Source: Bretschneidera sinensis
Taxonomy: Eukaryota > Streptophyta > Magnoliopsida > Brassicales > Akaniaceae
Assembly: GCA_023935145.1 (NCBI GenBank)
Contig: CM043698.1
Span: forward strand, 68,499,501 to 68,563,500
DNA length: 64,000 nucleotides
Reading direction: 5' to 3'
Shown: positions 1 through 11,259 of the stretch, one piece after another
Layout: the number at the start of each line of letters is the position of its first letter
Position numbering within the stretch: position 1 is the first letter of the stretch
Made by a program: the position numbers and the translations under genes
The notes under the pieces: generated by a model
What the model saw: the letters and a program-made list of their open reading frames with translations, nothing else
What the model was told of the DNA's origin: nothing
The model's database searches: none

Positions 1-1560
1 ACTTAAATATTCATTTTTAAGCCCCCTTAATTTATATTTTTTAAGCTCTTAGTTTGTGTTATTTCATCATATTTTATCTCCTTTCTGTGTTTACTGTGTT
101 TTTCTAGGTTTTTGGAGCATTATGGAATTATTTGACCTAAAGAGAAAAATAGGGAAAAGCTGGAATCTGCTATTGCAATTGAGCATAGGAGACCTAAGAT
201 CGAGCGCAACAGCGCTCCAGCACCCAATCCCAGGATCGAGCACACCATACTGCGATCGAGTGCATTCGCGCAGTATGGCGACTGGTCCTATTTTGGAAAG
301 GAGAGAGACGATTATCAGCGCACCATGCTGATCGAGCGCACCATGTTGAGAGAGAGACGATTAAGAGAGCACGTCTTTTTTATTTCAGATTTAAAGAAAA
401 AGAATATCCAAATTTTAGCAGTCTATCGTCTAGGGGCTTTTTTTCTCTCATTTAAATGAAGATTTTATTTGACTATATAAGCTGCTAAAATAAAAGAGAC
501 GTGGGCAGAAGTTTTGAGTGGCATGTGATGGCTTAAAATCCCACATTCCACATCGGTTGGAAACACATTTACATCCCACATCCCACATCAATTGGAAACA
601 CATTCTACATTCCACATCCCACATCGGTTGGAAACACATTCTACATTCCATATCCCACATCGATTGGAAACACATTGCACTATTGGAGTTTCCCTATAAA
701 AGCTCCATTTTACTTCATCTTCAGGGTGGATCTCCAAGGCTTTGCTATCAAGGGGGGAGAGCGCTGCACAGCAAACACAAAAAGAAGAAAAAACAAAGAG
801 ATGAGCTACAAGTGTAATTTCTCTCTCAATATATTTTCAGCTTTAATTTTTTTCTTTTGTGTTTTAAAGTTTAATGTTTAGCACTTTAATTGTGAAATTT
901 ATTTTCATAATCATGAGAGGCTAAAACCTTCATCTAAGGGTGAAGATGAAGCCTCTCCATTGATTAGCATTATATTTTCATATATGTTCGTACAATTCTG
1001 ATATTTTTGTATTGATGTTCTATTTCAATTCAATTGTTTAAGTAAATTCTTATGATTGATTGTTTTGTTTATAAATTGTTCAAATTGGATATTTGATGTG
1101 TTTCATCTGCTTGATACATCGAATCATTCAAATTAAATCGGATATCCATTGTGATTCTAAATTAAACAGATACATTGGATGATTTAGTTTAATTAGGGTA
1201 TTCGTTATGATTTGTATATCGATGGATTCATGGAATTATTTGATGAATTACTTTTATATAGAACATACATAGGATGTAATTGCTTGTCAGTTGTAGGAAT
1301 AACAATCCTGAAAATATATGCTTTAATTTGGTGGGGTGGATTCAGAAACCTGAGTGTTTTTATCATTTGTTTTAAATCAATTTAGTTTAAGTTTATATTT
1401 TTGCACGACACAGTTTGAAATTCGGAACTAAGTTAAAATAGGTTTAGTTTAGATAAAAATTTATTTTCACGACGCAATTTCCTGTGGATTCGACCTCGCA
1501 CTTGCACACACTATATTGCAAACGATTCGTGCGCTTGCGAGTAATTTAAATCTCACAACA
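1..1560 (+). mobile_element. LTR F (Athila/Tat-type gypsy), left end cut by window
   Basis: The right part (R-U5) matches the LTRs of element D read on the other strand, including the terminal segment that ends in CTCACAACA at 1560. The first bases resemble LTR starts elsewhere in the window but lack the initial TG, so a few bases lie outside. Copia coding sequence begins directly at 1561, so F is inserted in copia element G. It may be a solo LTR or the 3' LTR of an element lying to the left. The U3 part holds GATCGAGCGCA-type repeats (about 198-350) and an array of CCACATCGGTTGG repeats before a TATA box at 695. No TSD can be tested because the left flank is missing. Confidence 0.8.
536..702 (+). 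promoter_or_regulatory. LTR F promoter: four USE-like repeats plus TATA box
   Basis: A unit of roughly 40 bp containing CCCACATCRRTTGGAAACACATT is repeated about four times. Two copies (616-626, 652-662) match the plant snRNA upstream sequence element RTCCCACATCG exactly. The last one is followed after 32 bp by TATAAA at 695. Known: plant Pol II snRNA genes pair this element with TATA at about 33-34 bp, Pol III ones at about 23-24 bp. Inferred: this is the LTR core promoter. Confidence 0.7.
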
Positions 1561-2309
1561 CCTTCCTCATCTAAGTCAAGTTTTGTAGAGGTGCTCATAG
1601 GAGTGCCAATTGATTTTGAGCTTTCCATCCCGAACCTCTTTAATAGGTCCTTAGTGTACTTTGATTGATTGATAAGGATGCTTTCTTTCAATTGTTTGAT
1701 TTGAAGTACTAGAAAGTAGATAAGCTCTCCCATCATGATCATTTCAAATTCACCTTGCATGCACTTAGCAAACTCTTGACACATAGATTCATTAGTAGCA
1801 CCAAATATAATATCATCAACATATATTTAGACTAGTAGTGTGTCATTTTTGTGAGTTTTTGTTAAAAGGGTTGTGTCTATTTTTCTTCTTGTAAAACCAT
1901 TTTCAAGCAAAAACTTACTTAATATTTCATACCATGCTCTTGGAGCTTGCTTCATCCTATAGAGAGCTTTAGAAAGTTTAAAAACATGGTTTAGAAGACT
2001 AGGATTTTCAAATCTAAGAGGTTGCTCAATGTACACCTTTTCTTCTATAAAGCCATTTAAAAAGACATTTTTTACATCCATTTGTAATAACTTAAACTTA
2101 TTAAAGCAAGCGAAGGCGAATAGCATATGAATAGCTTCTAATCTAGCTACGAGAGCATAGGTCTCATCAAAATCTATTCCTTCTTGATTATATCCCTTAG
2201 CAACTAGTCTAGTCTGGTTCTTAGTTACTATTCCATTTTCATCTATCTTGTTTCTAAATACCCATTTAGTTCCTACTATAGTGTGATTCTTTGTTCTAGG
2301 AACTAGATT
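1561..2309 (-). pseudogene. copia reverse transcriptase (broken, C-terminus lost)
   Basis: The frame shows the copia RT signatures MDVKNVFLNGFIEEKVYIEQ (about 2073-2015), then YRMKQAPRAWYE, and the catalytic YVDD at 1812-1823. A TAA at 1827-1829 lies just before the catalytic motif and a TGA at 2308-2310 lies upstream, both in the same frame, so the polyprotein is interrupted twice. The frame runs into LTR F after a DEEG sequence. The RNase H domain is therefore outside or deleted. Same frame as the integrase region to the right, as expected for one polyprotein. Confidence 0.85.
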
Positions 2310-3505
2310 TCATACTTTGTTTCTTTCAAATTGATTTATTTCTTCTTGCATAGCATTTATCCAATCAATATCCTTCTCGGCTTCTACAAACGTCTTAGGT
2401 TCTACTTGAGATAAATAAGCTACACAATTGCAAATATTTCTAATAGAGGAACTAGTTCTTACATTTTGTGAAGGATCACCAATCACTTGATCGATTGGAT
2501 GATAATTCACATACCTCCAATCTTTGGGAAGACTATCATCTTGTTGACTTGTAGATGGTTGATCAAGATTGAAAGCATCTACCTTTTGACTTGTTTGAGG
2601 TTGGCTCTTCTTTGGGTCAACAATGGGAGTAGGTGTTTCCATTCTTGGAATAAAATCTGCCTCATCATTAAAAGAAACTACTATACTACTAATTGGGTTA
2701 GACTCATCAAAGGCTACATGTACAGATTCTTCAACCACCAGAGTTCTTTTGTTAAAGACTTTATAAGCTTTACTAGAGGTTGAACATCCTAAGAATATCC
2801 CTTTATCGGTCTTTGAGTAAAATTTACCCAAATTAGTTTTATTGGTATTTAGGATAAAACATTTACAACCAAAGGCACAAAATAAGAGATATTAGGCTTT
2901 TTTTCCTTTCCATAATTCATATGGAGTTTTATTTAGAATAGGCCTAATTAATACTCTATTTAAAACATAGCAAGAAATGTTTACGGTTTCCGCCAAAAAA
3001 TATTTTGGCAAACTATTTTCACAAAGCATTGTTCTTGCAAATTCTTCTAGAACTCTATTTTTCCTCTCAACAACTCCATTTTGTTCAGGAGTTCTAGGTG
3101 TTGAAAATTTGTGATCAATTCTATTTTCATCACAAAATTTTGAAAAGCTTTGGTTTTCAAATTCCTTTCCATGATCACTTCTTATACTAGAAATAAAAAT
3201 TTCTTTTTTCATTTTGAACATTTTTACAAACGTTCACAAATCCTTTGTAAGCTTAATCCTTGTAAGCAATAAAAATAACAAAGGTATATCTTGAATAGTC
3301 ATCAACAATAGCAAGAGCATATTGATGGCCACCTAGACTCATGGTACTTATTGGACCAAAGAAGTCCATATGTAGAAGTTCCAATGGTCTAGTAGTTGAG
3401 ACTATATTTTTTTTTTGATTTGAAAGAAATTCTAGTTTGTTTTCCCATTTGACAAGCATCACACACCTTGTCCTTTTCAAATTTGATTTTTGGAAGTCCA
3501 ATGAC
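2310..3505 (-). pseudogene. copia integrase (broken)
   Basis: All three catalytic acidic residues of the DDE integrase core are present: the first Asp in MDFFGP, the second in SDHGKEF, and the Glu in NGVVERKNR exactly 35 residues after the second Asp. The first Asp is in a different frame (3253-3501) from the other two (2892-3221). The change of frame is near 3195-3205 and a TAA lies at about 3250. The region 2310-2831 is the integrase C-terminus and linker to RT, rich in Ser, Pro and Asp. There is an additional stop near 2890. Confidence 0.8.
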
Positions 3506-4030
3506 TAAATATTTTCTTGAAATGATTTTAAACAAATTCATATTCACATGGCCAAGTCTTCTATGCCATAGCTATGGGTTCTCACTAAATGCAAGAAAAC
3601 ATTTTTCATTTTCCGAATGCAAAGATTTTAAATCAACTATATGGACATTTTCATGTCTATAGGTAACAAACTTGATCTTGTTACTCTTGATGTCTACAAC
3701 TAGATAATGAGAGGTTGTCTATAGGTAACAAACTTGATCTTGTTACTCTTGATGTCTACAACTAGATAATGAGAGGTTTCAAATATGACTTTGTTACCTT
3801 TGTCACATAGTTGACTAATACTAAGCAAATTTGGCTCAAGGCCTTACACATATAATATAAGATCAATGGTTGAGAAATCGTTACCAACTTTTTCATGCCG
3901 ATGATCTTTATCTTTGTGTTATCTCCAATGGTGACATGTTTGCCATCCCTTAGAGTTAGCTCTTTGAACATGCTTTAATCACCAGTCATGTGCTTTGAGC
4001 ATCCACTATCAAGGTACCAATAGTTACCTT
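3506..4030 (-). pseudogene. copia protease and pre-integrase zinc region (broken)
   Basis: The aspartic protease active site DSG occurs in WYLDSGCSKHMTGD at about 4018-3976, followed at once by an in-frame TAA. Downstream the frame MFKELTLRDGKHVTIGDN matches the sequence that follows the active site in plant copia proteases. Toward 3510 an inferred pre-integrase segment leads to CVMLVKWENK, where the second Cys of the usual CxxC seems to be changed. A perfect 62-bp tandem duplication in this segment shifts the frame. Confidence 0.7.
3655..3778. repeat. perfect 62-bp tandem duplication in copia pol
   Basis: Positions 3655-3716 are repeated without change at 3717-3778. As 62 is not a multiple of 3, it shifts the reading frame of the protease-integrase link. 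The lack of differences between the two copies suggests it arose after most other damage. Confidence 0.95.
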
Positions 4031-5530
4031 TTTCCTTGGTGTAGATACATATCTAAATTACACAAGGATACACAATTGCACTCTTAGGTACCCAAAATTT
4101 CTTAGGTCTTTTGGGGTTAATTCTAGAAAATACGGTTCCTTTAGGGACCCGTAGCTTCTTAACATTATAAGTTGCTCTATAATTATAGACATCTTGATGA
4201 TGCATAATCCTAGGATAATAGTTATTGAAATTTTTAGGATTTCTTAATTGTGCATGTCTATAGTTCCTTGGATAAGCATTCCTAGGATACATGTTTCTAT
4301 GATTAAAGTTATGAATTCACATGTTATCTCTAGGAAATGTATGATGGTAGCTCTTAGAATGTGTATTTGTAGTATGAACATACATATTATTTCTAGGATA
4401 CATATGATGGTAATTCCTAGGATGTGCATGTGTAGTGTGCAAGTTATAAGTATACATATTATCTCTAGGATGTATATGATGGTTACTCCTAAGATGTGTA
4501 TTTCTTGAATGATTATTTCTAGCATGAGCATACATATAAGCATGTGTGCTTCTAGAGTGTTTCTCTCTAGTAAATTCATTAGAATTTAAATTCACATTTC
4601 TAGACTTACTAGCATAGATTAAAGGAGTGCTTTTAACCTTACTAGAGGCCTTGGAAGTGGAAGCTTCATTCAAACATATTGTTTTCATGAACAAAGTTTC
4701 ATTTGACTTTTGCTTGCCTAATGGAGAATAACCCAAGCTGGATTTTCCTCCATTCAATCTTTGGCCATATAGCACTTCATCTAGCTTTTCTTTTCCAAGC
4801 ATATTTAGAAAATATTGTGAAGAATCATAAAGCATGGAAGATAGTTTTTCTTTTTCTTCCTTTAAGCCTTCCATCTCTTTAGAAAGAGACGAGACTTCCT
4901 TTTTTAAGGTCATATTCCTAGAATCAAATTTCTTCAATTCTTCATGCATTTCATTTATAACCTCAGTTAATTCTTCACTACTACTAACAATGTTATTATT
5001 ATTAGAAGGGGAAGAAATTGATACCTCATTCTCATTGTCGATTGCCATCAAACATAGGTTGTCAATCTCCTCATATCCAACTTTATTATTCGAAGTTTCT
5101 TCCTCTTCGTCTTCACTCCATGTTTTTACTTCGCTAGTCCCTTCATAAATAACTTGTAATTTATCCCAAATTTATTTAGCTCAAATACATACAGAGATTA
5201 TATTGTATTCAGCAATATCTAGAGCACAATGTAACATGTTAGTTGCTCTACTATTTAGAGACATCATTCTATAATCTTCTTTATTAAACTCTGTTTTGAG
5301 TTTAGGCATTATATGATTGATTTCTCCAATGATTTTGATTTCTCTAATGGTTATTTTCTTTGTAAGAATTTTAGGTCATTCTTCAATGGCTCTCTATAGA
5401 TTGTAATCTTGTCCTTCGACAAAGATTTTCATTCTATTTTTCCAATAGTTATAGTTGGAGTCCTTGAACAAAGGAGGCTTAGTATAGGAATGCCCTTCGA
5501 TATAGCTATTTGATACCATCGGATCAACTC
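4031..5530 (-). pseudogene. copia gag with internal deletion and tandem-repeat tail
   Basis: The N-terminal part (about 5530-5120) shows the UBN2-type gag pattern with NYNYWKNRMKIFVEGQDYNL and IWDKLQVIYEGTSEVK, broken by several stops. Directly after GTSEVK the frame continues with TWSEDEEE, an acidic segment that in related elements follows the zinc knuckle. About 150 residues, including the CCHC knuckle, thus appear to be deleted in frame. The next part (5051-4317) is open: Ser/Asn-rich, then a coiled-coil-like Lys/Glu stretch, then degenerate repeats of HPRNYHHMYPRNNMY type (units of roughly 60-90 bp at 4250-4580). Confidence 0.7.
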
Positions 5531-5560
5531 AAGGATTTTAAGCCTGAAATTGAGTACGAG

Positions 5561-5572
5561 GCTCTGATACCA
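5561..5572 (-). other. primer-binding site, initiator tRNA-Met
   Basis: On the minus strand the sequence is TGGTATCAGAGC, the complement of the 3' end of plant initiator tRNA-Met, placed a few bases after the 5' LTR end as in copia elements. Confidence 0.9.
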
Positions 5573-5574
5573 AT

Positions 5575-6752
5575 TATAAACCAAGATTCTAACCTAAGAG
5601 GGGGGTGAATTGGGTTTTGAAAACTTTTGCTGATTAACTTGCAAGTTTTTAAACAGTTAAATACACAAAACACCGAATCAAATAATATGCTAGAAAATAA
5701 AGAGTTTAAGGAAGAGAAAGTGCAAACTCCATTTATAGTGGTTCGGCAATATCCGATTCCTTCCGACCGTACGTCCACTCTCTTCAAGGAACCTCCTTGG
5801 AGTAATCCACTAAAAATTTAGTCATATAATTTCATGGGTGTTGTGCAAACCTTACAACCGATCTCTTCTTCACGGAAGCTACAATGAAGTGTTTAATCCT
5901 AAACACTCTAAAAGTTATACCAACTATTTTCCTTTACAATAAATGAAATTTACTATAAAGTAAATGGAAGAGAGACAACAATAAGTGCTTTTACAAATGA
6001 ACAATATCTCTCTTTCAAGAACAAGCTTGAAGAATGGCTCAATAATAAATTTTGCAAAGCTTTTGAGAATTAATGAGCTATCTTGTGAATTGAATGTGTT
6101 CTCTTCTTTTGTTAAATGCTCATTGAAGTGGGTTTATATAGCCTTGAATCAATATGGCCGTTTGACACATACTTGGTAGGTTTAGGGCATTAAATGCTCA
6201 AGTTCGGCATCTCAAACAGTCATAATTTTGAATTACCAATCGACTAGGTCCTTATTCCAATCGATTGGGTCAAGTGAAGAATTTTCACTTTTTAGGCCAA
6301 GGGAGAGTACCAGTCGACTAGATCAGAGGACCAGTCAACTGGGTTAAGTTACTAGTCGATTGGGTCCTCAACACTAGTCGACTGGGAACTTTCTGTCTCA
6401 TATCCCAGTTGACTGGTATAGAGACCCAGTCGACTGGGTTGTCCTCCAACCCAGTTTTCCTTTTCAAAAACAGTTTTTGACTTGTAAACTTTTTGTATTT
6501 TTAATTTTGCAAAGTTTTTTATAAATTAAGCAACAGATCAAGCTATATAATTGAACATTAGAGATTTACAATTGTTTTGATTACCTTAATGCCTATTCTA
6601 GATCTTCTGTCTTGTTTTTGGTGTCTGAATCACGTTGAGTTCTTGCATCTTGTTTCTGTACTGAATGCTTTTACCGCTTAAACACTTAGATAAAACTGTT
6701 AATGCAATTAGAGTAGTGTTTTGTCATTATTAAAATCAAATACAGGTCAACA
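5575..6752 (-). repeat. 5' LTR of copia element G
   Basis: On the minus strand it starts TGTTGACCTG at 6752 and ends just before the PBS; the terminal CA appears mutated to TA. A TATA box (CTATATAAAC on the minus strand) lies near 6128-6140. The U3 part holds an array of CCAGTCGACTGG-like palindromes (6230-6465). Right of it the MULE frame resumes. Confidence 0.75.
6230..6465. repeat. array of CCAGTCGACTGG palindromes in copia LTR U3
   Basis: About eight copies of a 12-bp palindrome (consensus CCAGTCGACTGG, often followed by GT) are spread at uneven spacing. Most copies differ by one or two bases, mainly C/T or G/A changes. Confidence 0.8.
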
Positions 6753-7018
6753 CCTTGGTCTCCCAAGCATTCTTCTTAGTGGAGGGGGTTGTACATTTTC
6801 ACCTACAGTGGAAGAAGTCAAGTCCACCTCAGGCAATGGATGAATTATTTTCAAGTATGCTTCAAGGTACTTCTTAACATGGAAGTACTCATCACAGAAG
6901 TCCTCTAAATTTCTCTTCTTGTATGTAATACACCTAACTATATGCTTGCAAAGAATCCTATTTATACCCTAGTAGTTACAATTGTAAGTCCACTTGCCCT
7001 AATCCACTACATACATGA
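6753..7018 (-). pseudogene. MULE transposase C-terminal SWIM-type segment
   Basis: Minus-strand translation gives GKWTYNCNY, then ILCKHIVRC, which fits the SWIM zinc-finger tail of plant Mutator-like transposases, followed by DEYFHVKKYLEAY and LRRMLGRPR. Stops interrupt it. If LTR H and one copy of its CCCCA duplication are removed, this frame continues directly from the segment at 8612, so both belong to one gene. The far C-terminus is cut off by copia element G. Confidence 0.7.
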
Positions 7019-7023
7019 CCCCA

Positions 7024-8606
7024 TGATTAGGGTATGAAAATGCACTTCAGATAGAGGTAATTATATGCATTTGTTGAGATTAATTTTGATTATTCATTGA
7101 ATTTCTTGACAAGTGTGGTCCTTTGGAGAATTATATGTTTTAGTGTGTTTTACAGATTTAAAATAATAAAGAAGCCTTAAACAAAAATATATATAAAATA
7201 TGTTCGAAAGAATCCACAACATTCGGACTAGTTCAGAGCAGAGAAACTGGGTTTCCCAAGAGGAGTGCAAAAAAACCCATCATTTCTAGACTGTTAAAGA
7301 TAAATTGAACATTTTGCTAAGTCATGTTGTCATTGGCAAAGGGTGAAAATGAGTTTCACTAAATTGCCAAAATTGCCCGTACAGATCAGTCATTTTTGTA
7401 GATTAAATTGTATTGATTTAGGAAGAACCGGGAGATGATCCATATATTCTTGGAAAGATCTAGATGTCTATTTTCTGGATAATTTACGGCTTATAAATAT
7501 GATTTTTCTAGAGAAAGTTATGGCAGTTTTAGTAGACAAAGGTTAGGCTGTGCGTGATTTCAGCGTGACAGAAGTGAAGGAGCTATTAAATTATGATTTT
7601 TTTTTGGATTTGCATAGCCTGGACAGTAGCACAACCGGACCAGTTCTAGACAGCAGAAATAGGGCCTAGACAAAAGCAAACACATGGCTTGGACAACAGT
7701 AGAACCGGGCCTGGACAACAGCAGAAGCACACAGCCTGAACAGAAACCCTATGGCGATTTTTCTATCTACAAAGCCTTATCCATACAGCTATATATAGGA
7801 TTTTAGACTCAAAGAACATGGGGCTGAAGAGATACACACTGAATTTCTAGAGAGTTGTTGTGATTATGTATTATCGGCTAGACTAAGTTTCAACCAAGAC
7901 GAAGAGATGAACTCCTAGACATTGCGGGTTTGGCTTGTATTTAATTCAATATTTATGTTTTTAACATTGAATAATTATTTTGAACTGTTCACTTTATTTA
8001 ATATTAATGTTGATGTTTTTATGTGACAGACAATTATATTTTCTTCTCCCATAGATTTTATTTAACTCGTTAATTGTTGTTCATTTTCTCCATATAAGTT
8101 CAGTCATGCTTCTCTTATGTGTGGAATTTAGGATGCATTTGATTTCAGTATATTAATTATATATGCTGGTCCTCTACTGCATTATTGTCTCCGGATATAT
8201 CATCGATTTAGGATATCATATATGATTGACCGTTGCATTACTTGTAAAAGCAAGAAGGGGATTTCTCAAAATAATTTACAAAAGAATATTTTTAGTGCTT
8301 CCACTATTATTTTTTGATTACGTATTTGGGATGTGAAATACGTAGTTGAGTTATAATTATTGAATTGATACAAGTTGAAGCTATGAAATTTAGGAGGGAT
8401 TCTTGGACCCTTGTGTTACTGATCATTGATTTTCTTTCACTTAATTCAATTATAAAATTTAATTCTCAACATTTTTTTAATATTAATTTTTAATATTGTT
8501 TCCATTATTTTTTGCCTAAGACTTTGATTGTAGAACGTTCTCTTTGTGGGATCGACACCCCATTCTATACCATTGCTACCGCATAGTACTGTTTGGGCAT
8601 AATTCA
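7024..8606 (+). mobile_element. solo LTR H, Athila-like (K family), TSD CCCCA
   Basis: It starts TGATTAGGG and ends GGGCATAATTCA, and is flanked by the perfect 5-bp duplication CCCCA at 7019-7023 and 8607-8611. No internal region is present, so it is a solo LTR left by LTR-LTR recombination. The LTRs of element K (12495-13265, 37832-39426) are of the same family. A TATA box lies near 7790 and a degenerate ~22-bp repeat (GGCCTGGACAGCAGCAGAAC type) at about 7610-7745. It splits the MULE transposase. Confidence 0.92.
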
Positions 8607-8611
8607 CCCCA

Positions 8612-9509
8612 TCATTATTAACTTGGTATTCATCTGTCACAGTAGGTATCAGACTACACCACTTTGCTACATGTAGTATTTTGTTCAACTTGTCCTTTAC
8701 TATAGGTGTCACCTTTCCTTCCCATATACAACCAGTGGCATGTCTCTTATGAAGCCTTTCTATCAACTTCAGCTTGAAAATTTCCAACATTATTTGAATG
8801 GATTTGTTCCTCAACTTAGTCATCCAAGCATTTAATGACTTAGTGTGATTGTTTATCATATGATGACTCTTGGATGTTGTGTCAAATATGGATCTTGCCT
8901 AAGTGACTTCTTTTTATATCAACCAAGTCCAGGCAACCTCAGAATGGCCCTTTAGTTAATTCATTGCTTTCTGTCAATTGTCATGTTGATACGTTTTAGT
9001 TTCCCACCAGAAATTTTGCCTCAACTCTAGGCATGGGTGCTCTGTTATGAAATTGGCATATACATGTCTAGCACAGTTTCTGTGGTGTGCATGTGAAAAA
9101 AACTTAGCAAAAACATGCTTAAGTCCTTATAAAACAAAGCACATGGAAGAACATATCAGATATTATTGTTAAATTCATAATTAATTTCATCAGATTCATA
9201 TAAGCATTTAATTTAACTTTACACATAAGCATGGCATTTAAAGTTACATACCTTTTTCTTGTCTGACATTATTGTTAAATGTCTCTCTATGCTTCATTGA
9301 CCAATGCATTTAGCTAAGTGTTCACAAAAGAATCTCTAACTATCCTTGCTTTCTATTTCAACTACTGCAAATGCAATTAGAAACAAGCTGTTGTAACAAT
9401 CTAGTGCAATAGCAGAAAGTAGAATCCCTCTATAAGGAGCTTTTAGGAAGCACCCATCTAGACCAAGGAATAGTCTACAACCCGTCATAAAACCAACCTT
9501 GAATGCATT
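8612..9509 (-). pseudogene. MULE transposase catalytic region
   Basis: The minus strand shows GLDGCFLKAPYRGILLSAIA (first catalytic Asp, about 9440), then IMSDKKK (second Asp, about 9270), and later AHHRNCARHVYANF and FWWETKTY. The order and wording match the MULE DDE domain. After the second Asp the coding sequence meets GTATG and resumes about 140 bp later, so an intron is likely there. Stops occur around 8890-9000. An open stretch at 8612-8859 (TKSLNAWMTKLRNKSIQIML) leads to solo LTR H. The stop at 9510 separates it from the DNA-binding part. Confidence 0.75.
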
Positions 9510-11259
9510 TTAGCATATGAAGATCCTCTTGAACATTCCAAGCACATTCATATTTGTTCTCTCATGAAGTGTTATCCTAACCATTGTCATATGGTTCTTT
9601 TTAATCAGTAACTCGCCATACTTTCTCAGTTTGCTAAATGAATAAGAATGAGACCCTTTAACTTGTTCCGTAATCTTTTTGTTGGAACTATATAGCTGTA
9701 TCTTCTCTGCATCAACCCCATATCTCTCTATTAAAGTATTTTTCATGAGGTCATAACTTATTTTTGGATCAACCTTAAGTTGTGCAGCCAACTTTGTGGT
9801 TATCCATGGCACCTTCACATTAAGATTCTTGGTAATTCTCATACAACTGTGTTCATTTTGTAATGTCTTCACCATAAATATCCTTCCATCAAGAGTTACA
9901 AATGCATGAATTCTCCAAGGATATTTTTCACCTTTGCATTCTGCACACATCCTACTTGTGTCATTGAAGGGTTTCTTAAAGTTGTACCCACCTTGAACCC
10001 CATAATCAACTAATACCTCCCTGAAGTGGAATTTTTTTTTTAAATACATGTCCAATCTCAAATTCAATTTTCCCATCATCTCTAGGCTTAAACAATTTTG
10101 CACTTAATCTCTTAGAAAACCCAAAATCCCTAGTTCTTTCAATTCTACCTATGTCTTCTAGCTCATCATCACTATAGAAATCACCTAACTCATCTGAGCT
10201 AGGATCATCAAGCTCAAGATCTGAAGGTTCCTCATTATTAACATCTCTTTCTCTGTCTTCATCTTCATTAGAAGCATAATCCACACCCTCTATCCAATCT
10301 TCATCATATGCTGAAAAAACATCATTTTCTTCTTCTGAATCAACCACATAATCCTCACCGTCATCTTCCTCATCATTAAATACTTCATCAGTGGTCCTCC
10401 TAACTTCAACCTCTACATTTTCATCAATATCTACACCACTAGTGTTGCCCCCACCTTCAACATCTTTATTTTCATCAATATCTACACCACTAGTGTTGCC
10501 TCCACCTTCAACATCTTTATTTTCATCATTCCCAACACCACCAGTAGTCTCTACACCTTCATCCATTTTTGTTCTAGAAGATTGTGAACTCTCATAGGCC
10601 CTCAAAAAATCATCGTCATCAAACCATTTAGTTTTTACACCACCAGTAGTCCCACCCCAATAGTCCCACCACCATCATCATTACCATTTACATTACTGTT
10701 CTCAACATTTTCGCCATCTCTCAAATTTGTTTTAACCCTTACATTTACATTATTATTGTCAACATGTTCACCTTCATTCACATTAGTTTCAACCCCAACA
10801 TTTTAATTAGTGTTCTTAATAGTTTATGCATCATTAAAATTAGTTTCAACCCCTACTCCATTACTATTTTCACCATAATTCAGATTAGTTTCAACACCTG
10901 TATTTTCATTGTTTTCATATTCATAATCATCTATATTGATTTGTACATCAGGTTTCATACCCCCTAATATTAGCTTGACCCATAACTGCAATAAGGTCTA
11001 ACTCTGTGACTTTCTCTATATAAAAAGAGATTAAACCAATACCTCTGTAATACTTAAAGACATCATGTAGATCATCATCAGATTCTATAATTCTACCAGC
11101 ACTTGATGTGATCTTCATAATCGTTGACTTCACATTGAATTTACTAAAGATGTCGTCCAACAAATCAAGGTAGAGGTAGCTTCTAGAATCCGCATATGTT
11201 TCACCATTGGGGTCTATATCATCCCCAATTTAGAAGAATAACTTAAATTCTCCATACAT
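9510..11259 (-). pseudogene. MULE transposase N-terminal and zinc-finger region
   Basis: A start at 11259 (MYGEFKLFF, then a stop) leads into a PB1-like N-terminal segment (11163-10948). A degenerate Asn-rich repeat (GVETNxNxGEN type) follows at about 10930-10640, then a long Asp/Glu-rich stretch (10605-10110) with the duplicated sequence DENKDVEGGGNTSGVDI. The DNA-binding zinc finger of MULE transposases is at about 9965-9850 (CAECKGEKYPWRIHAF through NEHSC). A one-base shift in the homopolymer at 10029-10040 separates the acidic part from the zinc finger. Damaged but nearly complete in domain order. Confidence 0.75.

Larger units (their letters stand above)
1561..6752 (-). mobile_element. 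Ty1/copia element G, 5' LTR to RT, truncated by LTR F
   Basis: Read on the minus strand the order is 5' LTR (6752-5575), PBS for initiator tRNA-Met (5572-5561), gag, protease, integrase and reverse transcriptase, which is the copia order. The RNase H end and 3' LTR are missing because LTR F interrupts the RT region at 1560/1561. Multiple stops, at least two frameshifts, a 62-bp duplication and a gag deletion make it a dead copy. The LTR start (TGTTGACCTG) and the gag/RT wording resemble the large-LTR copia lineages of plants; lineage not assigned. It is inserted in the transposase reading frame of the MULE to its right. Confidence 0.85.

Noticed and set aside
4834..5148. 104-codon plus-strand frame and similar plus-strand frames at 2487-2783 and 4248-4508
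   Set aside because: Shadows of the copia gag and pol on the minus strand.
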